From Pseudonocardia nematodicida (GTDB lineage: Bacteria > Actinomycetota > Actinomycetes > Mycobacteriales > Pseudonocardiaceae): a stretch of DNA of 64,000 nucleotides. Within the stretch, counting starts at the first letter, position 1, and every line of letters begins with the position of its first letter. Positions 36,583-45,728 of this stretch are shown piece after piece. Position numbers and translations under genes: made by a program. Under the pieces are notes generated by a model. It was not told the origin of the DNA. It saw only the letters and a program-made list of their open reading frames with translations, and searched no databases. The stretch is taken from NCBI RefSeq assembly GCF_040105385.1, contig NZ_JBEDNQ010000006.1, positions 1 to 64,000 on the forward strand, in the 5' to 3' direction.

Positions 36583-38871
36583 CTACTTCCCGGTGCCGTT
36601 CCCGGAGACGGGGGCGATCGAGGTGATCCGGTGCAGCTGGATCCGGCGCAGCTCACCGTCGAGCGCGTCCCGGCCCTCGACGACCCCGCCGCCGACCGAG
36701 GTGGGGGCGAGCACCCGGTCGCCGGCCACGCCGTGCGCGTCGACATAGCCGATCCACACCGTCCGCTGCTCGCGGACCGCCTCCTGCAGCGACGCGAGGT
36801 TGCCGGTGGACCCGACGGGCCGGCGCCGGTCGGCGACGCTGTTCCGGACCCCGGCCAGCGCGTCCCCGGCCCGCATCCGGTCCACGAGCTCGTCGGCCCG
36901 GCGCGCCGGTGAGAGGTCGCGCATCGGCGTCCCGCTCCGGGCGGGACGCCTGCGGGGCTCGGCCCGCCCGCCACGGGCACCCAGGTCCAGTACGGCGCCG
37001 CCGGCGTCCTCGGCCGCCGGGCTGAACCCGGCCGTCCGCAGCCCGTCGAGCACCTCGGCCAGCGGCTGCGCGCTCACCACGACGGTCGGCGCGATCCGGC
37101 GCAGCCCCAGCTCCCCGGTCCCCGGGTGGGCCAGTACCTCGGAGAGCAGCACCTCGTCGTCGGAGCGCAGGAAGCAGGCCACCGCCCCGCCGCGCAGCCG
37201 GCCGTGCCGGCGGGCGACGTCGTCGACCAGGTACTCCAGGGTCTGCGGGACCGGGGTGCGGGAGCGGGCGGCGAGCGTGGCCCGGACGTCGTCGGCGGTG
37301 CGCCCGGTGTCCAGCGCGCGGCGCAGGCTGCGCTCGGTGAACCGGTAGACGGTCGCGCCGCCCGCGGACTCGACGTCGGCGAGGACGGCGAGCTCGTGCG
37401 CCAGGTCGGCGGACAGCCGGCCGGGCGCCACGGCGGTGAGGTCGGCCTGCAGCAGGATCTCCTCGACCGGGGCCGGCAGGGCCGCGTGCAGCGCCGCGGC
37501 GAGTTCGGTGGGATGGCGCGCCTCGCGCAGCGCCGGGTCCAGCAGGACCCGCCCGGCGGAGGTCATCGCGTCCAGTGCGACGACGCCGAGGACCGTCGCC
37601 TCGGACACCGTCCAGCCGACGACCTCGTCGCGCAGCCGTCCGCCCCGCCGGGGGGCCCGCCAGGCCAGGACCCGGGCCAGGTCGTCGGAGGACCCGACCG
37701 AGGTGCCGGGCGGCAGGTCGGCGAGCGCGTCCAGGACCCGCCGCCGGTCGCCGGCCGCGGGTGGGCGGCGCGGGCCGTCGGACAGCGCGGTGATCGGCTT
37801 GTCCGCGTCGTCGCGGCGGCCGACCAGCCCGGGCAGCCGCATCAGCTCCAGCCAGGCCTGCGCCAGCGCCGCCCAGCGCATCTCCTCGGGGCCGGCCGCC
37901 CAGGCGTCGGACGTGGTGGTCGGCAGCCAGACCGGGCTGACCGACTCGGTCTCGCCGATCAGGTCGGCGGCGTGGAGCAGTTCGAGGATCAGCGCGGCGG
38001 TGGCCTCGTCGGCGTCGGCCTCCTTCGCCACCCGGCGCAGGTCGCGGACGCCGAACCCGCCCGAGCGCAGCACCCCGGGCCCCTCGCGGCCGAGGAACTC
38101 CAGCACCAGGTCGGTGCGGCGCAGGAACTCCAGTGCCGCACCGGCGCCGGTCCCGTCCACGGTGGACTGGTCCCGCTCGCGGACCGGCACGTCGGGCCGG
38201 GCGACGTCGACGCGGCCCATCGGGCGGTCTCCGCGCAGCGCCAGCGCGACCTGACGGGGCAGCTCGACGGTGTCCGGGTCCCGGCGGTGGAGCAGCCCGC
38301 GGGACAGCAGCGCGCCGACCGGGCCGGAGCCGTCGCCGGCGCCGCGCGAGCGCCCGATCGGTGGGCCCTGGGCCAGCACCTCGAGCACCCCGCGCTCCTC
38401 GTCGGTGACGGCGGCGAGCAGGTCGGGGAGTTCGCCCGTCGCCGGTGTGGGGGTCTCCCGGCCGAGTCCGCCGGGCCAGGGGCCGAGCGCCTCGACGGCG
38501 CCCGGGACGGCGGACAGCGCGTCGTCCGGGCCCCAGACCAGCGCCCGGTCGCGCAGCGGGGCGAGCCCGGTCCGGAAGGTCGGCTCGTCGACGTCGGGCC
38601 CGAGCCAGTGCCGGGGACCGCCGGCCGCGCTGGTCGTGCCGTCCACCGGTTGCCTCGTCGCCCCGGCCAGGACGAGCGCCTCCAGCACCGTCAGGGCGAC
38701 GGTGCCCAACGACTCGCAGGCGCGCTGCACCGATGCGTGGATGGAGGCCCGGGTGGCGAGCACGGTGAGGTCGGCGGGCGGGGGGACGGCCAGGTCCGGG
38801 CGCGCGCGCAGCAGCGCGGCGAGGAACTCGTCGTCCTGCCCGCGCAGCCACTCGACCAGGGACGTCTGCAC
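36583..38871 (-). CDS. Helicase-associated (XPB/Ssl2-like C-terminal) domain protein, Rv0862c-like
   Basis: This 762-residue protein lacks helicase motifs but resembles M. tuberculosis Rv0862c, which carries the Helicase_C_3/XPB-associated domain. The N-terminus reads SLVEWLRGQDDEFLAALLRA and RPDLAVPPPADLTVLATRAS. The distal part has DDVARRHGRLRGGAVACFLR and a WYL-like end (EQRTVWIGYVDAHG). GTG 38871 fits the conserved start. It is divergent from the 60-residue protein at 39035, as Rv0862c is from Rv0863. The function is unknown; partnership with XPB is suggested by synteny. Confidence 0.85.
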   Translation of the reverse strand: MQTSLVEWLRGQDDEFLAALLRARPDLAVPPPADLTVLATRASIHASVQRACESLGTVALTVLEALVLAGATRQPVDGTTSAAGGPRHWLGPDVDEPTFRTGLAPLRDRALVWGPDDALSAVPGAVEALGPWPGGLGRETPTPATGELPDLLAAVTDEERGVLEVLAQGPPIGRSRGAGDGSGPVGALLSRGLLHRRDPDTVELPRQVALALRGDRPMGRVDVARPDVPVRERDQSTVDGTGAGAALEFLRRTDLVLEFLGREGPGVLRSGGFGVRDLRRVAKEADADEATAALILELLHAADLIGETESVSPVWLPTTTSDAWAAGPEEMRWAALAQAWLELMRLPGLVGRRDDADKPITALSDGPRRPPAAGDRRRVLDALADLPPGTSVGSSDDLARVLAWRAPRRGGRLRDEVVGWTVSEATVLGVVALDAMTSAGRVLLDPALREARHPTELAAALHAALPAPVEEILLQADLTAVAPGRLSADLAHELAVLADVESAGGATVYRFTERSLRRALDTGRTADDVRATLAARSRTPVPQTLEYLVDDVARRHGRLRGGAVACFLRSDDEVLLSEVLAHPGTGELGLRRIAPTVVVSAQPLAEVLDGLRTAGFSPAAEDAGGAVLDLGARGGRAEPRRRPARSGTPMRDLSPARRADELVDRMRAGDALAGVRNSVADRRRPVGSTGNLASLQEAVREQRTVWIGYVDAHGVAGDRVLAPTSVGGGVVEGRDALDGELRRIQLHRITSIAPVSGNGTGK

Positions 38872-39034
38872 CGCGACCAGGGTAGTCGGCGGTCCGACGC
38901 GGTCGCGCGTGGTCCACACCGCACCGGGGCGGACACGACGGCGGGGGGTCGGCGATACTGGGGGCGACACCGGCAGTGTGCGGTCCCCGGACACCGACCA
39001 CCCCGCAGCCGGTCACCGACACAGGAGGACGCCG

Positions 39035-39217
39035 ATGGCCGCCAAGCCCGCGAACGACGACCGGATCGACCCGACCTGGCCGCAGGGGGTCGACGGCGAG
39101 CACCCGGTCACCGAGCTCACCGGCAGCGTCCAGGGGAACATGTCGCCGTTCGGCGACGTCGAGTTCCCCCAGGCCAGCGTGCCCTACGAGCACCCCGTCA
39201 CCGAGATCAACCGCTGA
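39035..39217 (+). CDS. Small conserved acidic protein (Rv0863-like), internal EHPVTE repeat
   Basis: This 60-residue protein starts at ATG 39035 after AGGAGG. It contains EHPVTEL near residue 22 and EHPVTEI near the C-terminus, with a GNMSPFGDVEFP middle. The repeat flanks a short hydrophobic/aromatic segment. Position and length match M. tuberculosis Rv0863, a conserved hypothetical of unknown function. Small, acidic and soluble; probably real from its ribosome binding site and conserved context. Confidence 0.75.
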   Translation: MAAKPANDDRIDPTWPQGVDGEHPVTELTGSVQGNMSPFGDVEFPQASVPYEHPVTEINR

Positions 39218-39218
39218 C

Positions 39219-39821
39219 GTGGTCGCGGGCCTGCTGCTCGCCGGCGGTGCCGGCCGTCGGATGGGCACTCCCAAGGCGCTGGTCCGGCTGCACGGCGAGC
39301 CGCTCGCGGTACGGGCGGTCAAGGCGCTGCAGGCGGGCGGGTGCGGACCGGTGACGGTCGTGCTGGGCGCCCGTGCCGACGCCGTCACCGACGTGCTGCG
39401 CAGCGCGGGACTGGGCACCGAGGGCAGCGACGTCGGCGTCGTGGTCGCCGAGGACTGGGACGAGGGCATGGGCGCGTCGCTGCGTCGCGGGCTGGGGTCG
39501 CTGACCCACCTCGCCGGCACCGGCGCCGCGCTGGTGCACCTGGTGGACCTGCCCGGTGTCGGCCCGGAGGCGATCCGCCGGGTCACCGAGGGGGCGGGCC
39601 ACGCCTCGCTGCGCCGGGCCGCCTACGACGGCGTACCGGGCCACCCGGTACTGCTCGGCCGCGACCACTGGTCGGGGGTCGCCGGGCTCGCGGCCGGCGA
39701 CGCCGGTGCCCGTGACTACCTGGCCGGGCGGGCGGACCTGGAGCTCGTCGAGTGCGGCGACGTCGCGGTCCCGGACGACGTGGACACCCCCGCCCAACTG
39801 CGGCGGCTGGCCGCCACCTGA
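39219..39821 (+). CDS. MobA/MocA-like molybdopterin nucleotidyltransferase
   Basis: This 200-residue protein has the nucleotidyltransferase N-terminus LLLAGGAGRRMGTPKALV, followed by VTVVLGARAD and ALVHLVDLPGVGPEAI. Those match MobA/MocA-type enzymes that attach GMP or CMP to molybdopterin. The GTG start at 39219 lies right after the stop of the small upstream gene (TGAC-GTG), so the two are co-transcribed. The molybdenum hydroxylase at the start of the window needs the cytosine dinucleotide form, and moxR-coxE-xdhC lie close by. MocA is therefore likelier than MobA, but this is inference. Confidence 0.82.
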   Translation: MVAGLLLAGGAGRRMGTPKALVRLHGEPLAVRAVKALQAGGCGPVTVVLGARADAVTDVLRSAGLGTEGSDVGVVVAEDWDEGMGASLRRGLGSLTHLAGTGAALVHLVDLPGVGPEAIRRVTEGAGHASLRRAAYDGVPGHPVLLGRDHWSGVAGLAAGDAGARDYLAGRADLELVECGDVAVPDDVDTPAQLRRLAAT

Positions 39822-39827
39822 GACGCC

Positions 39828-39862
39828 GTGTGCCCCGGTCCCGCCGTGCGACCGGGGCACAC
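39828..39862. terminator. Bidirectional terminator between mocA-like and rpf genes
   Basis: GTGTGCCCCGGTC (39828-39840) pairs perfectly with 39850-39862 over a 9-base loop, between convergent genes. Confidence 0.85.
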
Positions 39863-39866
39863 CGGG

Positions 39867-40460
39867 CTACACGGTGACGACCTGTCCCGGGTAGATCATC
39901 TGACCGCCGCCGAGGTGCGGGTTCTTGGCGAGCAGGTCGTTCCAGTTACCGACGCCGTGTGCCGCGGCGATGCTGCCGAGGGTGTCCCCGGCCGCGACCG
40001 TGTAGGTCCCGGCCGAGGGTGCGGGGGCGCTTGCGGTGACCCGCTCGGGCGCCTGCGTCCCGGCGTCCACGGTGCGCGGGGTGGCCGTGCCCGACGCGCC
40101 GACCTGCTTCGAGCAGGACGGCCAGGCGTTCCAGCCCTGCCCGGCCAGCACGTTCTCGGCGACCGCGATCTGCTGCTCGCGGCTGGCCTGGTATGCCGTC
40201 GGCGCGTACTCGCCGCCGCCGAACGCGGTCCAGGTGGTCGGGCTGAACTGCAGCCCGCCGTGGTAGCCGTTGCCGGTGTTGATCGACCAGTCGCCGCCGC
40301 TCTCGCACTGGGCCAGCGCGTCCCAGGTGGCGTCGGTGGCGGCCTGGGCGGGGGCGACCGCCAGCAGCGGGGCGCCGAGGACGGCGCCGGCGGCGGCGGT
40401 CCGGGCGAGCTTCCGTCCGGCGGTCGAGGGCTTGCGGTGCTTGCCGCGGTATCGGGCCAT
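39867..40460 (-). CDS. Resuscitation-promoting factor-like transglycosylase with LysM
   Basis: This 197-residue secreted protein has a basic N-terminus, a hydrophobic core and an AQA-ATDA cleavage site near residue 40. The Rpf domain follows: WDALAQCESGGDWSINTGNG, then YHGGLQFSPTTWTAFGG, with catalytic Glu53 and paired Cys52/Cys116. A C-terminal LysM (about 151-197, YTVAAGDTLGSIAAAHGVGN) binds peptidoglycan. In M. tuberculosis the equivalent place is rpfA (Rv0867c), next to moaE2. A CRP-like site lies about 370 bases upstream, in the same intergenic region as the moaC promoter. Confidence 0.95.
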   Translation of the reverse strand: MARYRGKHRKPSTAGRKLARTAAAGAVLGAPLLAVAPAQAATDATWDALAQCESGGDWSINTGNGYHGGLQFSPTTWTAFGGGEYAPTAYQASREQQIAVAENVLAGQGWNAWPSCSKQVGASGTATPRTVDAGTQAPERVTASAPAPSAGTYTVAAGDTLGSIAAAHGVGNWNDLLAKNPHLGGGQMIYPGQVVTV

Positions 40461-40944
40461 GGCAGGGTCTCCCGCGTGGCGCCGTGCCGACTCCGGCGCC
40501 CGGGGAGTGAGCGCCTCGTCCGGTGGCCGGGGAGTTGGCCGTCGGACGGTGGTGCGGTCGACCCTGTCCCACGTCGTTCCTCGGGGGCCGGTGACCGCCG
40601 GACAGGGAGCGCTGCGGTCCCGGGGCCCGTCCGCGTAGGGGGAGTCGGTCGAGCCGTCGCCGAAGCTAGGACACGTCAGGTCGACACGAAAGTTGTGACG
40701 CCCCGGCGTGGCGCGGGAGCCGAACCCGGGTCACAGCCGTCGTATCACGATCGAGAACTGGATTCACCCAGGTCGGACACCCGATCACGAAGATGAAACG
40801 CATAGCGGAACTCGTGATTCGGTTGCGCAAACGTGATACAGATCACAGTCATTCTCTGTGATCGGGGAGTGACTTGCGGCGACCGGATCGGCCCGCGACC
40901 ACCGGTCCGGCGCCACGGCCCCGGCGGACCGTAGGCTCGGCCGC
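40461..40944. promoter_or_regulatory. 484-base divergent region between rpf and moaC
   Basis: The part nearest rpf is GC-rich and includes several short inverted repeats. The part near moaC (40730-40870) is markedly AT-richer, with repeated ATCAC/GTGAT words. A CRP-like site is listed separately. I looked for the c-di-AMP (ydaO) riboswitch often found before actinobacterial rpf genes and did not find its conserved core. Confidence 0.5.
40832..40847. promoter_or_regulatory. CRP/GlxR-like site CGTGA-N6-TCACA
   Basis: CGTGATACAGATCACA differs from the CRP consensus TGTGA-N6-TCACA at one base. It lies 98 bases upstream of moaC and about 370 upstream of rpf. In M. tuberculosis the CRP homologue Rv3676 is known to control rpfA, which supports the call. 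Confidence 0.75.
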
Positions 40945-41435
<491 letters not shown>

Positions 41436-41439
<4 letters not shown>

Positions 41440-41927
41440 CCGGGCCGGGGAGGACCCGGACCGCGCGGGTGGTCACCGCCTCGAACCGGGCGGCCGCCGG
41501 CGTCTACGCCGACCGCGGCGGACCGTTGATCGTCGGCTGGCTGCGTGAGCGGGGCTACGAGACCCCCGACCCGGTCGTCGTCGGGGACGGCGAGCCGGTC
41601 GGCGAGGCGCTGCGGGCCGCCGTCGCGGACGGGGCCGACGTCGTGATCACCACCGGCGGCACCGGCATCTCCCCCACCGACGCCACCCCCGAGGTGACCC
41701 GCGCGGTGCTGGACCACGAGGTGCCCGGTCTCGCCGACGCGATCCGCCGGGCCGGCGAGGAGAAGGTGCCGGCCGCCGTGCTCTCCCGCGGGCTGGCCGG
41801 GGTGGCCGGCCGGACCCTGGTGGTCAACCTGCCCGGATCCACCGGGGGCGTGTCCGACGGCCTCGGCGTGCTCGAGGGCGTGCTCGACCACGCCGTGGAT
41901 CAACTGCACGGAGGCGACCACCGATGA
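41436..41927 (+). CDS. mog: Molybdopterin adenylyltransferase (MogA/MoaB type)
   Basis: This 163-residue protein activates molybdopterin by adenylation before molybdate insertion. The MogA/MoaB signature is DVVITTGGTGISPTDATPEV, followed by LVVNLPGSTGGVSDGL. It overlaps moaC and moaE by 4 bases each. It hands its product to MoeA (encoded at 21.2-22.5 kb). Whether it is nearer MogA or MoaB cannot be settled by eye. Confidence 0.93.
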
Positions 41928-42367
41928 CCGGATCCGCCGCGACCGCCCACGTGGTCCGCGCCGCGGTCGGCGAGGACCCGCTCGACGTCGACGAGCACGC
42001 CCGGCTCGTCGAGCACGCCGCCGCCGGCGCCGTGGTGACCTTCGCCGGGGTGGTCCGCGACCACGACGGCGGACGCTCGGTGCACGGCCTGGAGTACAGC
42101 GCGCACCCGACCGCGGCCCGGATCGTCGGGGAGGTGGCCGCGGAGATCGCGGCGGCCTCGCCCGGGGTGCGCGCGCTGGCGGTCAGCCACCGGGTCGGCC
42201 CGCTCGACATCGGCGAGGTCGCGCTGGTCTGCGCCGTGGCCGCCGAACACCGCCGGGAGGCGTTCACCGCCTGCGCCGAGCTGGTCGACGAGGTGAAGCG
42301 CCGGCTCCCGGTGTGGAAGCACCAGCGGTTCACCGACGGCACCGACGAGTGGGTCAACTCGACCTGA
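41924..42367 (+). CDS. moaE: Molybdopterin synthase catalytic subunit MoaE
   Basis: This 147-residue subunit adds sulfur to cyclic pyranopterin monophosphate together with MoaD. Conserved stretches are GAVVTFAGVVRDHDGG, LEYSAHPTAARI, VSHRVGPLDIGEVALVCAVA and DEVKRRLPVWKHQRFTDG; Lys in VWKHQ is catalytic. ATG 41924 overlaps the mog stop. No moaD lies next to it, so MoaD must be elsewhere in the genome. Confidence 0.96.
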   Translation: MTGSAATAHVVRAAVGEDPLDVDEHARLVEHAAAGAVVTFAGVVRDHDGGRSVHGLEYSAHPTAARIVGEVAAEIAAASPGVRALAVSHRVGPLDIGEVALVCAVAAEHRREAFTACAELVDEVKRRLPVWKHQRFTDGTDEWVNST

Positions 42368-42477
42368 GGCACCGGGACGCCCGGCAGGACCGGGCCGTCC
42401 GCGGTCCGGGGCCGGCACCCGGGCGATGATCGCTCACGGGCGCCGGCAGGCCGGCAGTCCGGCCCCGCACACACGGA

Positions 42478-42510
42478 ACGGCCCGGTCCCCTGTGGAGGG
42501 ACCGGGCCGT
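42478..42510. terminator. Bidirectional terminator between moaE and second rpf
   Basis: ACGGCCCGGTCCC (42478-42490) pairs perfectly with 42498-42510 over a 7-base loop, between convergent genes. Confidence 0.85.
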
Positions 42511-42593
42511 CGTCCGCCGGGGGCGGGTGCTGGGGACACCTCGCGCCCGTCCCACGCCCCGGATGGCGGTCCGGGAGCGAGTGGGGAGCCGGG

Positions 42594-43157
42594 TCAGCCC
42601 AGCTTCAGGGACTGACCCACGGAGATCACGTCGGGGTTCGCGATCCCGTTGAGGGACGCGAGCTGCCCGACCGAGGTGCCGTGCGCCGAGGCGATCTTCG
42701 ACAGTGTGTCGCCCGACTTCACGGTGTAGCCACCGGCCGCCGGGGCGGCGGCGCGGGGGGCGGCAGCGGGGGCCGGGGCGGAGGCGGTGACCCGCTTGCC
42801 CGGCTCGGCCGCGTGGCCGGTCAGCCCCATCTTCTTGGAGCAGCTCGGCCAGGCGTTCCAGCCCTGGCCGGCGAGGACCCGCTCGGCGACGGCGATCTGC
42901 TCGGCGCGGCTGGCGTTGTGCGCCGAGCCGCTGCCGCCGAAGGCCTGCCAGGTGGACGGCGAGAACTGCAGGCCGCCGTGGTACCCGTTGCCGGTGTTGA
43001 TCGACCAGTTGCCGCCGCTCTCGCACTGGGCGAGGCGGTCCCAGACCTCGTCGGGGGCGGCGTTGGCGGTGCCGACCATCGCGGCGGACGCGCCGACCGT
43101 GAGAAGGCCCGCCACGGCGACGCGCAGCAGACTTCGGCCCTTGGATCCCTGAGACAT
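42594..43157 (-). CDS. Resuscitation-promoting factor-like transglycosylase with LysM (second copy)
   Basis: This 187-residue secreted protein has a signal peptide ending near ANA-APDE (residue 33). Its Rpf domain (WDRLAQCESGGNWSINTGNG; YHGGLQFSPSTWQAFGG; catalytic Glu46) and C-terminal LysM (YTVKSGDTLSKIASAHGTSV) parallel the protein at 39.9-40.5 kb. The two are clearly paralogues, separated by moaC-mog-moaE. ATG 43157 is preferred over an upstream ATG at 43193 because it begins the signal peptide directly. It too has a GTGA-N6-TCAC site upstream. Confidence 0.95.
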   Translation of the reverse strand: MSQGSKGRSLLRVAVAGLLTVGASAAMVGTANAAPDEVWDRLAQCESGGNWSINTGNGYHGGLQFSPSTWQAFGGSGSAHNASRAEQIAVAERVLAGQGWNAWPSCSKKMGLTGHAAEPGKRVTASAPAPAAAPRAAAPAAGGYTVKSGDTLSKIASAHGTSVGQLASLNGIANPDVISVGQSLKLG

Positions 43158-43674
43158 TGCTGTGCTCCCCACCGCGCCGGCCCGAGCGATCACGTCCGCG
43201 CAGGGGCCACCCGGGGCACACGTGTGCCCACCGTTCGTCGCGGATGCGTCGATCGGGACGGGGAGCGCGACGTCGGATCGACGCCCGCGGAAGTGATCTC
43301 TCGTCCCCGTCCCGTTCTCGTGTTTCGACGGACCGGACAGCCGCGGGACGGGGGTGGTTCGGCGCGGCGGGTCCGGATGGTGGCTCGTTCGGTTCGGTCG
43401 CTCCTCGGCGGCGCGACCGAGGGAGAACAGTGAATGCAGGAAACGAATCCGTCAAAGGGCACTTCGGTGAGCGGAATCACTGTAACATGCCCGTAATTAT
43501 CAAAGTGACCTCAAACGCGCTGGTCAGCGACGTCACATCACGCCCGAATCACGCGGATATGAACCTTTCCTGTCCGGAAGCATCTCGAACCACAGGCCAC
43601 TGTCGACCGTCTGTACAGGGATGGGCGGACGTCTGCTGTGGGCGCCCGTCCGCTCCGTCCGGCATCCTGGACGG
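43158..43674. promoter_or_regulatory. 517-base divergent region between second rpf and moxR
   Basis: The first 270 bases next to rpf are GC-rich with no clear elements. From about 43430 to 43620 the sequence is AT-richer and promoter-like, with a GTGA-N6-TCAC palindrome (listed separately) and ATCACGCCCGAATCACGCGG direct repeats near 43540. No credible open frame was seen. Confidence 0.5.
43466..43481. promoter_or_regulatory. CRP/GlxR-like site GGTGA-N6-TCACT
   Basis: GGTGAGCGGAATCACT has the GTGA-N6-TCAC core with the correct spacing. It is about 310 bases upstream of the second rpf and 194 upstream of moxR. It resembles the site before the first rpf. Confidence 0.55.
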
Positions 43675-44574
43675 GTGAACGACTCCGTACCGGCTCCCGG
43701 TGGTCCGGACGAGCTCGCCGCGGCACTGCGCGCGACCGGCTACCTCCCCGACGAGGGGCTGGCGACCGCGACCTACCTGGCCATGGCGATGCACCGTCCG
43801 CTGTTCTGCGAGGGCGAGCCCGGCACCGGCAAGACCGCGCTGGCGCAGGCGCTGGCCGAGGCGCTCGACGCCCCGCTCATCCGGCTGCAGTGCCACGACG
43901 GGATCGACGCCGGCCAGGCGCTCTACGACTGGGACTTCCCCCGCCAGCTGCTGCACCTGCGCGCACTCGAGGCCGCCGCCGGGGCCGGCGACGGCACGCT
44001 GGACGTCGACGCCGTCGAGGCCTCCCTCTACGACGAGCGCTTCCTGCTCGCCCGGCCGATCCTGCGCGCGCTGCGCACGTCGCCGTCGGTGCTGCTGATC
44101 GACGAGATCGACCGGGCGGACGACGAGTTCGAGGCCTTCCTGCTCGAGGTGCTCACCGAGCACGCGGTCACCATCCCCGAGGTCGGTGAGGTGCGGGCGC
44201 AGACGCCGCCGATCGTCGTCCTCACCTCCAACCGGACCCGAGAGGTGCACGACGCGCTCAAGCGCCGCTGCCTCTACCTCTGGCTGGAGCACCCGTCGAT
44301 CGAGCGGGAGATCGAGATCCTGCACTCGAGGCTGCCGGAGGTCCCCGAGCGGCTCGCGGCCGCCGTCGCGCGGGCGGTGCAGAAGCTGCGGCACGCCGAC
44401 CTGATCAAGCCACCGGGCGTCGCCGAGACCCTGGACTGGGCCCGCGCGCTGCAGCTGGTCGGCGCCCGTCACCTCGACGCCGAGGTCGCGGCCCGCACCC
44501 TCGGCGCGGTGCTGAAGTACCGGGAGGACGCCGACCGGGTGCACGCCCAGCTCGACACCCTGCTGGCGTCCTGA
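43675..44574 (+). CDS. MoxR-type AAA ATPase (CoxD-like)
   Basis: This 299-residue AAA+ ATPase has Walker A GEPGTGKT (47-54), Walker B VLLIDEID (139-146) and sensor region IVVLTSNRTREVHDALKRRC. It pairs with the VWA protein that follows 11 bases after its stop. Together these resemble CoxD and CoxE, which insert sulfur or copper into molybdenum hydroxylases in carboxydotrophs. The downstream XdhC protein reinforces this. The likely client is the hydroxylase at 0.2-3.8 kb. Confidence 0.9.
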   Translation: MNDSVPAPGGPDELAAALRATGYLPDEGLATATYLAMAMHRPLFCEGEPGTGKTALAQALAEALDAPLIRLQCHDGIDAGQALYDWDFPRQLLHLRALEAAAGAGDGTLDVDAVEASLYDERFLLARPILRALRTSPSVLLIDEIDRADDEFEAFLLEVLTEHAVTIPEVGEVRAQTPPIVVLTSNRTREVHDALKRRCLYLWLEHPSIEREIEILHSRLPEVPERLAAAVARAVQKLRHADLIKPPGVAETLDWARALQLVGARHLDAEVAARTLGAVLKYREDADRVHAQLDTLLAS

Positions 44575-44585
44575 CCCCGGCTCCG

Positions 44586-45728
44586 ATGACCACGAGCGGA
44601 ACGACGCCCGACGAGGCCCCGGACACCCTGCTGACCGGGCTCGTGGGGTTCAGCGAGGTGCTGCGCGCGGCCGGCCTGCCGGTGAGCCAGGAGCGCGTCA
44701 CCGCGTTCCTGCGTGCCCTCGACACGCTCGACGTCACCGACCGGGACCAGGTGTACTGGGCCGGGCGTCTCACCCTCTGTGCCGACCCCGACGACGTCCT
44801 GCGTTACGACCTGGCCTTCCCGGCGTGGTTCGAGCCGGGCCGGACACGGCCCGCGACGAACCGCGACGAGCGCCCGCCGGCCCCGCCGCGGCTCGCCGCG
44901 CTGCTCCCGGGGCGCGAGGAGAGCGGCGCGTCCGACGAGTCCGACGGCCCGGAGATCAAGGCCGCGGCCACCGGCACCGAGGTGCTGCGCCACCGCGACC
45001 TGGCCGAGCTGAGCCCGGCCGAACGCGAGCACCTGCGCCGGGTGATGGCGCTGCTGACCCCGGAGCCGCCGACCCGGCCGTCCCGGCGCCGGCGTCCGGC
45101 GCGGCGCGGCGACGCCGACCCCGAACGCACCCTGCGCGGCGTCCTGCGCAACCAGGGCGAGCTGGTCCGGATCCGGCGCCGGGACACCGGGCGGCGGCCG
45201 CGCAAGGTGGTACTGCTGATCGACGTGTCCGGGTCGATGGAGCCCTACGCCGACGCCCTGCTGCGTTTCGCGCACGCGTTCGTGCGGCGGTCACCCCGCT
45301 CGGTGGAGGCGTTCACGCTCGGGACGCGGCTGACCCGGATCACCCGCGAACTGCGCCAGCGCGATCCGGAGCGCGCGCTGGGCGCCGCCGGGAAGGCGAT
45401 CCCGGACTGGTCCGGCGGGACGCGGCTCGGTGAGGTCCTGAAGGCCTTCGTCGACCGGTGGGGCCGGCGCGGCGCGGCCCGCCGTGCGGTCGTCGTGGTG
45501 TTCTCCGACGGCTGGGAACGCGGTGGGACCGACCTGCTCGGCGAGCAGACCGCGCAGCTGTCCCGGCTCGCGCACCGGCTCATCTGGGTGAACCCGCACG
45601 CGGGGAAGGACGGGTACGCGCCCGTCCAGGGGGGAATAGTCGCGGCACTACCGCACTTGGACGAGTTGTTGGCCGGGCACAGCCTGGCCACGCTGGAGAG
45701 ACTTCTCGAGGGGCTGAGGAATGCGTGA
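44586..45728 (+). CDS. CoxE-like VWA-domain protein
   Basis: This 380-residue protein contains a C-terminal von Willebrand A domain with a MIDAS motif in LLIDVSGSMEP (Asp213, Ser215, Ser217). The N-terminal part (VGFSEVLRAAGLPVSQERVT) matches the CoxE family, as does AGRLTLCADPDD. The MIDAS-containing CoxE partners the CoxD AAA ATPase in metal-centre assembly. It overlaps xdhC by 8 bases. The middle is Arg-rich and variable. Confidence 0.9.
   Translation: MTTSGTTPDEAPDTLLTGLVGFSEVLRAAGLPVSQERVTAFLRALDTLDVTDRDQVYWAGRLTLCADPDDVLRYDLAFPAWFEPGRTRPATNRDERPPAPPRLAALLPGREESGASDESDGPEIKAAATGTEVLRHRDLAELSPAEREHLRRVMALLTPEPPTRPSRRRRPARRGDADPERTLRGVLRNQGELVRIRRRDTGRRPRKVVLLIDVSGSMEPYADALLRFAHAFVRRSPRSVEAFTLGTRLTRITRELRQRDPERALGAAGKAIPDWSGGTRLGEVLKAFVDRWGRRGAARRAVVVVFSDGWERGGTDLLGEQTAQLSRLAHRLIWVNPHAGKDGYAPVQGGIVAALPHLDELLAGHSLATLERLLEGLRNA

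Noticed and set aside
40461..40800. c-di-AMP (ydaO) riboswitch upstream of rpf
   Set aside because: The conserved ydaO core and closing elements could not be found on the minus strand, although the family often precedes actinobacterial rpf genes.
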